A DNA stretch of 64,000 nt. It comes from Anaerobiospirillum sp. NML120449 (lineage in GTDB: Bacteria; Pseudomonadota; Gammaproteobacteria; Enterobacterales; Succinivibrionaceae). Under the pieces are notes generated by a model. It searched no databases and was not told where the DNA came from. It saw only the letters and a program-made list of their open reading frames with translations. Below are positions 38,949 through 47,781 of this stretch, piece after piece (position 1 is the stretch's first letter; the number at the start of each line of letters is the position of its first letter). The position numbers were made by a program, and so were the translations under genes. The stretch is from positions 1 to 64,000 of the forward strand of contig NZ_JALKIL010000004.1 in NCBI RefSeq assembly GCF_023051105.1. Reading direction: 5' to 3'.

Positions 38949-39791
38949 TCAGATAGAGGCGTAGCCTGCTGACTTTACCGAGAAGAACTGGTCGTCATCA
39001 AAACGCCAGGCGGTCAGCCGGTCACCCCAGACGCATCCGGTATCAAGGGCTCTTATCGATGGTTCGTCGCAGCGGCCATTGAGGGCAGCCCAGTGACCAA
39101 AGACCAGCTTGTAGTTCTTCTTTTTGTAGGTCATCTCAGGGGTGAGGCGGAACCATGGAGTCATGCCCTGGGAGGCTACCTCCTGAGGGTCGACGGCGCT
39201 GTTTTTGTAGTCAAGCGACCAGTCCTTGCCCAGAAGTCGCATGCGGGTAAAGGCACTGAGAGCAAAGCGCCAGCGTGGCAGGCCGCTTAAAGTGGCACTC
39301 CATACTTTTGGCTCATCGCCATACATATTGCGCAGCATGATGAGACGGCGCTGGGGATCGCGCAGCACGCGGCCAATTTCCTTGGCTTCACGGCGGGCCG
39401 CCTTAATGTCCCACATAGGGTAGATACCGGCATGAGATACTACCAGGGGCTTGGACTCATGGAACTGCATGAGATTGCATTTGAGGTAGAAGTCGACAAT
39501 TTCCTCACGGTGACGTGAGTTTAAAATGACTTCCAGATTATCCTTGGGACGAGCTTTGGATATGCCATAGTGGACGGCAAGGAAATTCAGATCATGATTG
39601 CCCAGCACACTTTTTACCTTTGGGCCCAGACGGAAAATCTCCTGCATGGTTTCTACAGGCAGGGGGCCACGACCGATGAGGTCACCGGTAAGGATTAAAT
39701 CATCCTGATTCTCATCAAATCTGATAAGCTCAAGCAGGCGTAAAAACTCCGCATGACAGCCATGAATATCGCCTACGCAGTAAGTGGCCAT
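38949..39791 (-). CDS. apaH: Bis(5'-nucleosyl)-tetraphosphatase ApaH
   Basis: ApaH splits Ap4A symmetrically into two ADP and also removes Np4 caps from RNA. The metallophosphatase motifs GDIHGC, GDLIGRGP and GNHD are present, with VVSHAGIYPMW and VFGHWAAL later. The start at 39791 (MATYCVGDIHGC) has GGAG six bases upstream and fits the family better than 39806. The 280-residue length is typical. It converges with folA as in E. coli. Confidence 0.96.
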   Translation of the reverse strand: MATYCVGDIHGCHAEFLRLLELIRFDENQDDLILTGDLIGRGPLPVETMQEIFRLGPKVKSVLGNHDLNFLAVHYGISKARPKDNLEVILNSRHREEIVDFYLKCNLMQFHESKPLVVSHAGIYPMWDIKAARREAKEIGRVLRDPQRRLIMLRNMYGDEPKVWSATLSGLPRWRFALSAFTRMRLLGKDWSLDYKNSAVDPQEVASQGMTPWFRLTPEMTYKKKNYKLVFGHWAALNGRCDEPSIRALDTGCVWGDRLTAWRFDDDQFFSVKSAGYASI

Positions 39792-40498
39792 AGCTACTCC
39801 AGACAAAAAATAATGGTCCAGTGGATGTTCAATCGCAGCCGCAAAATTATGTATTGCATTCCTTATGTCTGTACATACACGGCGGCGGCTTGCGTCAATA
39901 ATAACATGATGTGTCCTGGCATGTCAGAGCCCGTTCAATCAGGCCCCGCAATCAGGTTAAGATACATAAAATCATACAGCTGAAACTCCCCGGCACGGTT
40001 CACACTGACCATTCCACTACAGGGACCAGCGCCAGATGGGTCACTGGGTCTGTGCAGGGAATCATCAGGCAGGGTTACAATTTGCGCCCCGGTGCAGCAC
40101 ATGTCCCTTTACTGTGGTGCACAATCAGATATAAATCAGATAAGCAGCTGCGGGCGCCGCTCTGTGACTACAGATACCTCAGTCAGACGTGGCCATAAGA
40201 TCAGCTCAATATCTGAGGCAGGACCAGAGTATCAGCATGAGCTGATGCCTGTGCCTGACCGTAACAGGATTCGCCTTTTGCTCACGCGCAGCCAGGTCAT
40301 TGCAAACGCGCAGCCTGGCCACAGTCCATGCACAGCCTGGTCATTGCAAACGCGCAGCCTGGCCAATGGCCAGGCAAGCACAGGACAGCGCCAGCCGGCT
40401 GCGTGCTGGGGCTGCCTGAGCTGGCTGCTGCAGAGATGCAGCTGCGGCAGTGAGGCGGCGGTTTTAGTGACAGTCAGTTGTTTTTCAGGAAGATAGTT
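39792..40498. other. Spacer between apaH and dnaG
   Basis: No gene was found. rpsU, which precedes dnaG in many Gammaproteobacteria, is not here. A 24-base string beginning CATTGCAAACGCGCAG is repeated exactly at 40298 and 40342 (44-base period). Confidence 0.6.
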
Positions 40499-43400
40499 AT
40501 GCCCATTATCAAGAAAGACTACATCAAGAACAGACTGATTCCCCATATTGACCTGGTCAAGCTGGTTAACCAGTTCATTAACCTGAAGAAGAGCGGTGCT
40601 GACTATACCTGCTGCTGTCCTTTCCATAACGAAAAGACACCGTCATTTCATGTCAATCCCCGCAGGCAGACCTTTACCTGCTATGGCTGTAATGAGTGGG
40701 GCAATGCCATTGACTTCGTAATGAAGTACAAGAACATTGGCTTTGTTGATGCTGTTGAGGAGCTCAGCCGTTTTGCCGGTCTTGAGGTTGAGTATGAGGA
40801 GGGCAGTGGCCGTCAGTTTGACAGCGAAAAGGCCAACAAAAAGGCCTATGAGCTCATGGACAGAGTGGCAGCCTACTTTACTGATGCCCTCAACAGAAAT
40901 CCTGAGGCCATGAAGTACTTTACTGAGCAGCGTGCCTTAAGCCCTGAACTTATTACCCGGGCGCGCCTTGGTTTTGCCCCTGACAGCTGGGATTATGTGG
41001 CCAGAGAAATTGCCCGTGACCCCTCCGAGTACCGTGAACTGGTGGAGCTGGGCATTCAGGTAGACCGCGTGGAGGATGATGGACGTCATGTCTGCAAGTC
41101 ATTCTTCCGTGGCCGCGTCATGTTTCCTATCTTTGATATCAAAGGCCGTATTATTGCCTTTGGCGGACGAGTGTTTGCCAATGACTTCGGCCCTAAATAT
41201 CTCAACTCTCCTGAAACCAAAATCTTCAAAAAGCGCAAAGAGCTCTTTGGTCTTTATGAGACTTTGCAGGCTACCCGCAACCGTCCTGAAAAGGTAGTAG
41301 TGGTTGAGGGCTATATGGATGCCATTGCCCTGCGTCAGGCCGGCTTTAACAATATTGTCGCCACTTTGGGCACTGCCATTACAGCCGATCACCTCAAAAC
41401 TCTTTTTCGCTACACAGGAAAGGTAATCTGCTGCTTTGATGGCGACGAGGCTGGCAAGAAAGCAACCTGGCGTGCGCTGCAGGCAGTTACCCCCGTGCTG
41501 GAGAAATCTGACAAGGAAGTCAGCTTTATCAACATGCCGGCAGGCCATGACCCGGATACTCTGGTGCGCTCTGAGGGCAAGGAAGCCTTTGAGCGCGAGA
41601 TCAAGATGGCCGTTTCCTACTCCGAGAGCATTATTCTTCACGAGTCCAAGGTCTACGACATCAGCGATCCCAATCAGAGAGTACGTTTCCTCTCCAGCGT
41701 GCTGTCCATCATCAAGGCCATGAAGAGCTTCAGCATGAGAATGGTGACTCTTCAGGTGCTGTCCTCCTATGTGGGGGCTGATGAAAGCACTCTCAAGGAA
41801 ATGCTCAACGACGAGTCCATTACTCCGGCCGCCGAATTTATGGGTATGGACAATTATCCGTCCCGCGACCAGAACTCCGGCCGTCGCTACAGCCGCGATA
41901 ACCGCAGAAGCTATGCAGGTCATGGTGGCTATGGCAGCCAGAGCGCTAACAGCAGCCACGGCGGCCAGGCGGGCCAGGGGCGCACCGGCGGCTTCAGTGA
42001 TGACGGACTGCAAAGTGATGAGGGCAGCTGGTCATCTGAGGGCAGGGGCGGCTATGGCCGACGCGGTTCTTCGGGCAATGGTTATGGCGGAGCTCAGAGT
42101 GGCAGTCAGGGCAGCGGCCAGGGCGGTTTTAAGGACCGTAATGGTGGATACGGCCGTCGCAATAACAGTCAGTCCCGCCACAACTGGGAGCAGGAAGGTT
42201 CACAGTGGCAAAGCCGCCAGCGTGCTCAAAATTCAGGTAAGAGCCAGGCTCAGGGGGCCGGTCAGAGTGCCGCCAGCGGCATGATGCCACCTGCCATGAA
42301 CCAGGCAGTGCCTTATGGTATGCCAGCGGGCATGACTGCGGGCATGCCAGGGGCCCAGGGTCAGGGGCCAGGTCCTTTTATGATGCCTGGTCCTGCTGTG
42401 CCGCAAAGCTATGCCCAGGCCCAGAGCATGGGAGTAAGCACTGATCCGGCCGGCCGGCCTTTTATGCCGGGCATGGGCATGCAGGTAGCGGCTGCCCATC
42501 AGGGACCTGATCAGCATCAGATCAGCACAGGCCCATGGGGCCGTGAGGTCTTTTACTCTCAGCAGTCTGGCGTTCAGGGCCGTCCGGTCAGCCAGCAGGA
42601 GATAACAGCCAGTGCCACTGCCCAGATGGTGGCTCTTAAGCAGAGCACTCCGGCTGCCGGTTATATGCAGCTTGGTCCTGATGGTATGCCAGCTGCAGCT
42701 TCGGGACGTATTAATGCCCCTGACGGCTACACAGGTGAGTATTACGAAGGTGGCTTTGGTCCGGGAGACAATATGTCTGGCCCTGGTGATATGGATTATG
42801 GACCAGGCCCTGGCCCGGGCCCTGATTATGACGGCGCGGGTATGGATTACGATATGGACTATGGTCCAGGTGGTCCGGGCGCCCCAGGTGGCCCAGTCGA
42901 TTTTGGCAATGGTCCTGATGGCACTGGCAATGGACATGACAGAGCAGGAGGAGCGGCAGGAGCCGGTGCAGGAGGATCATCAGGAATGGGACGATCAGGC
43001 TTCAGGAGCATTATCGGCCGCGAGTTTGATATCAGTGAGCTGGGAGCTCCATGTTACAGGGTAATGAGCTTTATTCTGCAGTACCCTACAGTGGTGGCCA
43101 GTCTCTATGAGGAGTATCAGCTCGACCGCATGCTTGAGTATGCCCGTGAGCTCAGAATCGATGACTGTCCTCTTCTGGAGGAGCTGCTGCATACCATCAG
43201 GCAGAATCCTACGGTCTCATGCGCCTCGCTTATTGAAAACTACCGTGATACCGACAGGCAGGAGGTAATAGACCTGCTTTTTGACTGTCCGCTGCTGCCT
43301 CAGCGTGAGGACGGGCAGGAGCCTCCGATAAGCGAAAAGCGCGAGTACTTTGGCCGTACTGTTTTTGAAATGCTGCAAAAGCCTTTCCGTGAGCGCTTTG

Positions 43401-43501
43401 AATACCTCAATTCCTCAAAGGGCCGCTTTATGTCCAAAGAGGACATGGACGAGGTCAAGGCTCTGGCTAAAATTGTAAATCGTAATTTTGGCGGCAGCTG
43501 A
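40499..43501 (+). CDS. dnaG: DNA primase DnaG with a very long internal insertion
   Basis: DnaG makes RNA primers at the replication fork. The N-terminal zinc-binding domain (CPFHNEKTPSFHV, then CYGC), the RNA-polymerase core with TOPRIM motifs VVVEGYMDAI and CFDGDEAGKKA, and a C-terminal helicase-binding domain (residues of about 835-1000) are all present. At 1000 residues it is about 420 longer than E. coli DnaG. Residues of about 445-832 are a Gly/Gln/Met/Pro-rich low-complexity linker between the core and the DnaB-binding domain. ATG at 40499 follows AGGAAG; the frame opens at a TTG at 40478. rpsU and rpoD do not flank it, so the macromolecular-synthesis operon is broken up here. Confidence 0.96.
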   Translation: MPIIKKDYIKNRLIPHIDLVKLVNQFINLKKSGADYTCCCPFHNEKTPSFHVNPRRQTFTCYGCNEWGNAIDFVMKYKNIGFVDAVEELSRFAGLEVEYEEGSGRQFDSEKANKKAYELMDRVAAYFTDALNRNPEAMKYFTEQRALSPELITRARLGFAPDSWDYVAREIARDPSEYRELVELGIQVDRVEDDGRHVCKSFFRGRVMFPIFDIKGRIIAFGGRVFANDFGPKYLNSPETKIFKKRKELFGLYETLQATRNRPEKVVVVEGYMDAIALRQAGFNNIVATLGTAITADHLKTLFRYTGKVICCFDGDEAGKKATWRALQAVTPVLEKSDKEVSFINMPAGHDPDTLVRSEGKEAFEREIKMAVSYSESIILHESKVYDISDPNQRVRFLSSVLSIIKAMKSFSMRMVTLQVLSSYVGADESTLKEMLNDESITPAAEFMGMDNYPSRDQNSGRRYSRDNRRSYAGHGGYGSQSANSSHGGQAGQGRTGGFSDDGLQSDEGSWSSEGRGGYGRRGSSGNGYGGAQSGSQGSGQGGFKDRNGGYGRRNNSQSRHNWEQEGSQWQSRQRAQNSGKSQAQGAGQSAASGMMPPAMNQAVPYGMPAGMTAGMPGAQGQGPGPFMMPGPAVPQSYAQAQSMGVSTDPAGRPFMPGMGMQVAAAHQGPDQHQISTGPWGREVFYSQQSGVQGRPVSQQEITASATAQMVALKQSTPAAGYMQLGPDGMPAAASGRINAPDGYTGEYYEGGFGPGDNMSGPGDMDYGPGPGPGPDYDGAGMDYDMDYGPGGPGAPGGPVDFGNGPDGTGNGHDRAGGAAGAGAGGSSGMGRSGFRSIIGREFDISELGAPCYRVMSFILQYPTVVASLYEEYQLDRMLEYARELRIDDCPLLEELLHTIRQNPTVSCASLIENYRDTDRQEVIDLLFDCPLLPQREDGQEPPISEKREYFGRTVFEMLQKPFRERFEYLNSSKGRFMSKEDMDEVKALAKIVNRNFGGS

Positions 43502-43688
43502 GTCTGCCGCAGCTGAGGCGGCAGCAGCTGAGGCTGCAGCCTGGGTCCAGCCATGGCTGAGGTGCCCGGCCTGTGCCCGTCCGCTATCTTCACGGACTTA
43601 AGGCACAGGCAACGGCAGCTGCCCGGGCAGCCTTAAGGCCTGGTGCCTCTATGGTCGCACCTGCAGGTATCAGGGCTTTTTCAGCCTG

Positions 43689-43717
43689 TTTACCTTAGCA
43701 TTCTTTCGTTGTATAAT
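43689..43717 (+). promoter_or_regulatory. Promoter of tRNA-Ile2
   Basis: TTTACC (43689-43694), 17 bases, TATAAT (43712-43717), ending 9 bases before the mature tRNA. The downstream GCGCGC may be a stringent-type GC-rich discriminator. Confidence 0.75.
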
Positions 43718-43726
43718 GCAGCGCGC

Positions 43727-43803
43727 GGCCCATTAGCTCAGTTGGTTAGAGCAAGCGACTCATAATCGCTGGGTCTCCCGTTCGATCCGGGAATGGGCCA
43801 CCA
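43727..43803 (+). tRNA. ileX: tRNA-Ile2 (CAU anticodon, to be modified to lysidine)
   Basis: A complete cloverleaf with encoded CCA: acceptor GGCCCAT / ATGGGCC, D arm GCTC / GAGC, anticodon stem AGCGA / TCGCT around CTCATAA, T arm TCCCG / CGGGA. The CAU anticodon could mean Met or Ile2. The acceptor stem starting GGCCC and the anticodon stem equal those of E. coli ileX and differ from elongator tRNA-Met, so Ile2 decoding AUA after TilS modification is the better call. Confidence 0.9.
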
Positions 43804-43970
43804 TCATCTTTCATACCCTCAGGTATATCCCTCCTTTAACTCAGCCTCTGAGTTTCTTATTTCCCCTGATTACAAGTTTTCATTACCGTTCCCCTGGTGT
43901 ATCTGTAACCGGCGTGCGTCGCTTCATCGTGCCTGTTGTGCACTGAGCTCAGACGCTCAGACGCGCTCAG

Positions 43971-44138
43971 CCATGCCCCATGCACACTGAGTGCCGGCGC
44001 TCAGACGTCTTGCCATGCCCCATGCACACTGAGTGCCGGCGCTCAGACGTCTTGCCATGCCCCATGCGCACTGAGTGCTGGCGCTCTGATGTCTTGCCAT
44101 GCCCCATGCGCACTGAGTGCAGGCGCTCAGACGTCTTG
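43971..44138. repeat. 42-bp tandem repeat, 4 copies
   Basis: Copies start at 43971, 44013, 44055 and 44097, an exact 42-base period. A degenerate partial copy precedes them from about 43940. Copies differ by one to four bases. Because 42 is a multiple of three, frames on both strands stay open through it. Confidence 0.93.
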
Positions 44139-44204
44139 CCATTCCGCCTGTGCTCAGGGGCGGGCGCTCTTACGCGCCTGCCATAGACCCTGAGCTGCAG
44201 GCAT

Positions 44205-44243
44205 GAAAAAGCCCTCTGAGTCATTGAGGCTCAGAGGGCTGTA
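44205..44243 (-). terminator. Terminator of the SlyB-like gene
   Basis: Read on the minus strand, GCCCTCTGAG pairs with CTCAGAGGGC around a nine-base loop and is followed by TTTTT. It lies about 35 bases after the lipoprotein stop. Confidence 0.85.
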
Positions 44244-44277
44244 TGCCTGATATGCGCAGGGCAGTCAGGTCAGTATC

Positions 44278-44796
44278 TTACAGAGAGCAGTCCTTAGGAG
44301 AGTTCTTTTCTGCAGTTACGTAGCTGCCGTTTACCAGAACCTGGACCTGAACGGTGTTGTTTCTCTGGTTAATCAGGCGAATCTTGGCGCCTTTCTGGAA
44401 ATGGCAGGAGAATGGCTGATCAACTAAAATAAGGCCCTGATTGGTGTTGACGGTCAGACGGGCACCATCTGAGGTTCTGTCCATGAGAATGGCACCGGCT
44501 CCAGAAGCAAGAGCGCCGATACCGGCACCAATAAGAGTGCCTGTGGTGTTGCGGCCGATTACCTGGCCTGCAATGGCACCGGCCATGGCGCCGGCTGCAG
44601 CGCTCTTGGTGGTGTCGTAGTGGTTAAGGTCGAGGGTGATGTGCTCAATGTCAGTAATAACACCTTCAGTAAAGTAAGATACGGTGCCGGCGGTGCTGGT
44701 AGGATTTGAGCAGCCGGTGGTAATCAGAGAAGCTGAAACAACGGTGGCCATGACAGAGCTGGCGATAATACCTTTGCTTTTAATGAACTTGAGCAT
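44278..44796 (-). CDS. slyB: Outer-membrane lipoprotein, SlyB/PcP type (glycine zipper)
   Basis: The 172-residue protein has a lipoprotein signal ending LITTGC, with Cys29 as the predicted lipidation site. A Gly/Ala-zipper segment (AAAGAMAGAIAGQVIG, TLIGAGIGALASGAG) as in SlyB and related 2TM proteins follows, then a small beta-rich C-terminal domain. SlyB-type proteins support outer-membrane integrity and are often PhoP-controlled; no PhoP box was identified here. ATG at 44796 follows GGAG. Confidence 0.88.
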   Translation of the reverse strand: MLKFIKSKGIIASSVMATVVSASLITTGCSNPTSTAGTVSYFTEGVITDIEHITLDLNHYDTTKSAAAGAMAGAIAGQVIGRNTTGTLIGAGIGALASGAGAILMDRTSDGARLTVNTNQGLILVDQPFSCHFQKGAKIRLINQRNNTVQVQVLVNGSYVTAEKNSPKDCSL

Positions 44797-45273
44797 AACG
44801 TCTCCACAAAATAAATACAGCGCTGAATATCAGGCCCCCAATGGGATCTGCGCTTTGCAAGAGGGCAAGTGCGTGGGGCAAAACAGGTACAGTTGCATGT
44901 GCAGCGCTGTTATAAAGTGCCGTCTTACCCGTGCATGTATCAGGGGCTGGCCATAAGTGGCGTGCGCCTCAGGGACAATGCTCAGCGGTGCGGCATCAGG
45001 ACCTTGCTGCCATGGGCAGACAGGCTGTCCTGGTAATATGTTAACTATGATAACAGAGCGTGTACCTGTGCGGTACAGCCCTCATACTGCATGCTTATGC
45101 AGTTCGTAACCCTAAATTCAAAGATTAGCACCGAAAACCTGGAATATTCCAGGGCTTACAGTAAAGCTACGGCAAATATTTTGATTTTTATGGCCTTTTG
45201 CACGCAGATAATAGTGCTGTGTCTGTTAACGCATATCAGGTCAGAGCAAGACTCACCTTAGTCGGAGAACAAT

Positions 45274-46896
45274 ATGAGTACTTTAAAAAAGGTAACTGTC
45301 AGCAGTCTTTCAGACAAGGGTGAGGGTATAGCCTTTGAGGATGGCCTTGAGATCTATATTCCTCTTGCCCTGCCAGGTGAGGAGGTCGAGGTGGAGGTGG
45401 GCGAGCCTTTTGCCCGTGGCTCTCGCCGCTGCCCGGGAACCATAACAGGAATAGTCAGACCGTCTGAACAGCGTGTTGTTCCATCATGCTCATACTTTCC
45501 AGCCTGCGGTGGCTGTCAGCTCAAGCATATGAGTACAAAGGCTCAGCTTGAGCACAGAAAAGAGCTTATCACTCAGGCTCTGACCAGCGCCCTTAAGGCT
45601 GCCGCAGGACCACAGGATGCACGCTCAGCAAAGGGCATGGCCGGTGCCGGACTCAGTTCTGACTTTACTGACAGTGATTTGCAAGGTCGTGCCCATGAGC
45701 TGGTGCAGCCTGTGGTCTCAGGAAATTCGGGCACCTGCCGCTACAAATCGATTCGCTATTTTGCCTGCAATGAACGCAGCGGAGCCCTTGAGCAGGGCTT
45801 TTACCGTGCCCGTTCCCATGAGCTCATTGTCATTGACTCCTGTCCTCAGGAGCCTGCCTGCTTTGGTCCTCTGGCCACCTCACTGACCCAGGTGCTCAAC
45901 AGCTGTGGCATGAGGGCATGGCAGGCCACTGCCCCTGCAGCACCAGCCGCAGCTGCCGGATCCTCATGCGCATCTGCACCGGCTGCTGCACCAGCAGTTG
46001 CACCGGCCGCTGCGCAGGCTGCCGTGAGGGCGCTGCAGCTTCGCATGGCCCAGGATCAGGTCATGGTGCTGCTCATTGTGTCAGCCAGTCCCGATGAGAA
46101 TACCCGCAACGCGCTCAGGCAGTGGGCCGGGCAGCATGATGAGGTGGGCTCTTTATATCTGGGGATCAATGACAGTCAGGGCAATGCTCTGTTCTGCAGA
46201 CAGGTGGAGCTGCTTTGCGGTAAGCCTTTGCTGGTAAAGGAGCTCAATGGCATCAGCTATCAGATTGGTCCTCAGACCTTTATGCAGGTCAATTATGAAA
46301 TGGCTGAGGCCCTGTACGGACGTGCTGTAGAGCATTGCGTGCAGCGGGCCGGTGCGGGCGCTGCTCAGGCCGCCTCCGTAGACGCCGCTGGCGCCGCATC
46401 CGGCGCCGCAGCCTCCGGTGCGGGCGCTGACCACGGCGAGGATGAGCTGGCTCTTGATCTGTGCTGTGGTGTGGGCACCATGACGCTGGCGCTGAGCCGT
46501 CATTTCAAAAATGTGCTGGGAGTGGAGATAGTTGAAAGTGCCATCGAGGCTGCACAGGAAAATGCAAAGCTCAACGGGGTGGACAATGCTCACTTTATTG
46601 CTGCCGACATCAACAAAGCTCTGCCAGGACTGCTGACCCGCGACAGCCGCTCCAGGGTACGGGCAGTGATTGCTGACCCGGCCCGTGCCGGCCTTGGTGA
46701 AAACTGTGCCCGTCAGACAGGAAAGATACCGGGACCATGCGCTCTGAGTCTGATTTTCTGCTCGCTTACTGCCATGAAAAGAGATCTGCCGGTGCTGCTC
46801 AAGTCAGGCTTTACCTTGCAGTCAGTGCAGGGCTTTGACATGTTCCCTGATACCACCCATGTAGAGACCCTGTGCCTGCTGACCAAAAAGGGCTGA
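45274..46896 (+). CDS. rlmD: 23S rRNA (uracil-1939-C5)-methyltransferase RlmD
   Basis: RlmD methylates U1939 of 23S rRNA. The N-terminal TRAM domain (residues 1-60) is followed by iron-sulphur cysteines in CSYFPACGGCQLKH and a fourth in SCPQEPAC. The methyltransferase core has QTFMQVNYEMAEAL, the SAM motif LDLCCGVGTMTLAL, ADPARAG as in E. coli RumA, and the general-base Glu in THVETLCLL. The catalytic-Cys loop reads FCSLTA instead of the usual SCNPAT. At 540 residues it is about 100 longer than E. coli RumA, due to Ala-rich insertions near residues 110-135, 220-250 and 360-390. GGAG precedes ATG 45274. Confidence 0.9.
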   Translation: MSTLKKVTVSSLSDKGEGIAFEDGLEIYIPLALPGEEVEVEVGEPFARGSRRCPGTITGIVRPSEQRVVPSCSYFPACGGCQLKHMSTKAQLEHRKELITQALTSALKAAAGPQDARSAKGMAGAGLSSDFTDSDLQGRAHELVQPVVSGNSGTCRYKSIRYFACNERSGALEQGFYRARSHELIVIDSCPQEPACFGPLATSLTQVLNSCGMRAWQATAPAAPAAAAGSSCASAPAAAPAVAPAAAQAAVRALQLRMAQDQVMVLLIVSASPDENTRNALRQWAGQHDEVGSLYLGINDSQGNALFCRQVELLCGKPLLVKELNGISYQIGPQTFMQVNYEMAEALYGRAVEHCVQRAGAGAAQAASVDAAGAASGAAASGAGADHGEDELALDLCCGVGTMTLALSRHFKNVLGVEIVESAIEAAQENAKLNGVDNAHFIAADINKALPGLLTRDSRSRVRAVIADPARAGLGENCARQTGKIPGPCALSLIFCSLTAMKRDLPVLLKSGFTLQSVQGFDMFPDTTHVETLCLLTKKG

Positions 46897-47137
46897 TCGC
46901 AGCCAGGCCTGCCGGCCCGGCTGCCTGGTATCCTGGCGGCATGGGGCCTGGCCTTGTCTGGACCTGAAGCTGCAGGCGGGGCGGCTGTCTGGGGGCAGTC
47001 TGGTTAATTTCACGTATGAATCCAGTAAGGTGAGAGCGGTCAAGATATTTTCCAGGAAGATTGGTTATGATGAGATCACTTGTCCTGGCCCGCAGGGGGA
47101 CAGGACGCATCATTCCTTGTTCCGGGAGAGCCATGGC

Positions 47138-47644
47138 ATGAACTTTAATGACCTTTTATCCTCACGTTATTCCTGTCGCAAATTTGCTCCCACTGCACTG
47201 GAAAAGGAGACCATTGATCAGCTTTTGCAGGCAGGCCGTCTTGCTCCATCAGCCTGTAATGCCCAGCCTTATTTTTTCTATGCTGTAGGACCTGAGTCCA
47301 TGGCGCGTCTTGACGAGTGCCGCAAATGGTACGGTGCGCCCAATATGATCCTGGGCTGTATTGATACTGAGGATTATGGCTGGCAGCGTGAGAGTGACGG
47401 AGCTGTGTTCAGCAGTTTCGATATTGGCCTTGCCATGAGTCAGATGGCTCTTAAGGCCACTGAGCTCAACCTTGGTTCATGTTTTATCGCTTCATTTGAC
47501 CCCGAGCAGATTAAAAGAATACTTGGTCTGCCTGAATACCATATGCCATACATTGCTCTGGTGCTCGGTCATGCCCAGATGGGGCCTAATGACAATCACT
47601 ATCTGCGTCAGTCTCCGGACAAGCTCTACAGTCTGATGCCATAA
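47138..47644 (+). CDS. Nitroreductase-family flavoprotein
   Basis: The 168-residue protein begins MNFNDLLSSRYSCRKF, the FMN-phosphate contact segment of the family, with LAPSACNAQPYFF next. FDIGLAMSQMALKATELNLGSCFIASFD is the dimer/flavin region, and the ALVLGHAQ strand follows. It is predicted to be a dimeric FMN oxidoreductase using NAD(P)H; the physiological substrate cannot be read from sequence. ATG at 47138 with GGGAGAG upstream is the best start in a longer frame. Confidence 0.88.
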   Translation: MNFNDLLSSRYSCRKFAPTALEKETIDQLLQAGRLAPSACNAQPYFFYAVGPESMARLDECRKWYGAPNMILGCIDTEDYGWQRESDGAVFSSFDIGLAMSQMALKATELNLGSCFIASFDPEQIKRILGLPEYHMPYIALVLGHAQMGPNDNHYLRQSPDKLYSLMP

Positions 47645-47713
47645 TCCCGGCTGCCTCATTCTTTCCCTCCCTTTGCATGTTAGCTGGTTGCAAAACCACA
47701 AAGGGCACTCATA

Positions 47714-47775
47714 ACGCCTGAAAGATAGATGTATCTCGTATATAATGAGTGATAAGTATCACTTTTTTCAGGCGT
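47714..47775. promoter_or_regulatory. Inverted repeat and palindrome around the promoter of the transposase-like gene
   Basis: ACGCCTGAAA (47714-47723) and TTTCAGGCGT (47766-47775) are a perfect 10-bp inverted pair around a TATAAT (47741-47746). A second palindrome GTGATA-AG-TATCAC (47749-47762) lies just after the -10. The right arm ends seven bases before the chosen start and holds its AGG ribosome-binding sequence. It could be an operator pair, a switchable hairpin, or a relic of an insertion-sequence end. Confidence 0.6.
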
Positions 47776-47781
47776 ATTGAA

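Noticed and set aside
43727-43803. Elongator tRNA-Met
   Set aside because: The acceptor stem GGCCC and the anticodon stem match tRNA-Ile2 and not elongator tRNA-Met.
43936-44193. 85-residue frame through the 42-bp repeat
   Set aside because: All frames are open only because the unit is a multiple of three; no start signal or homology.
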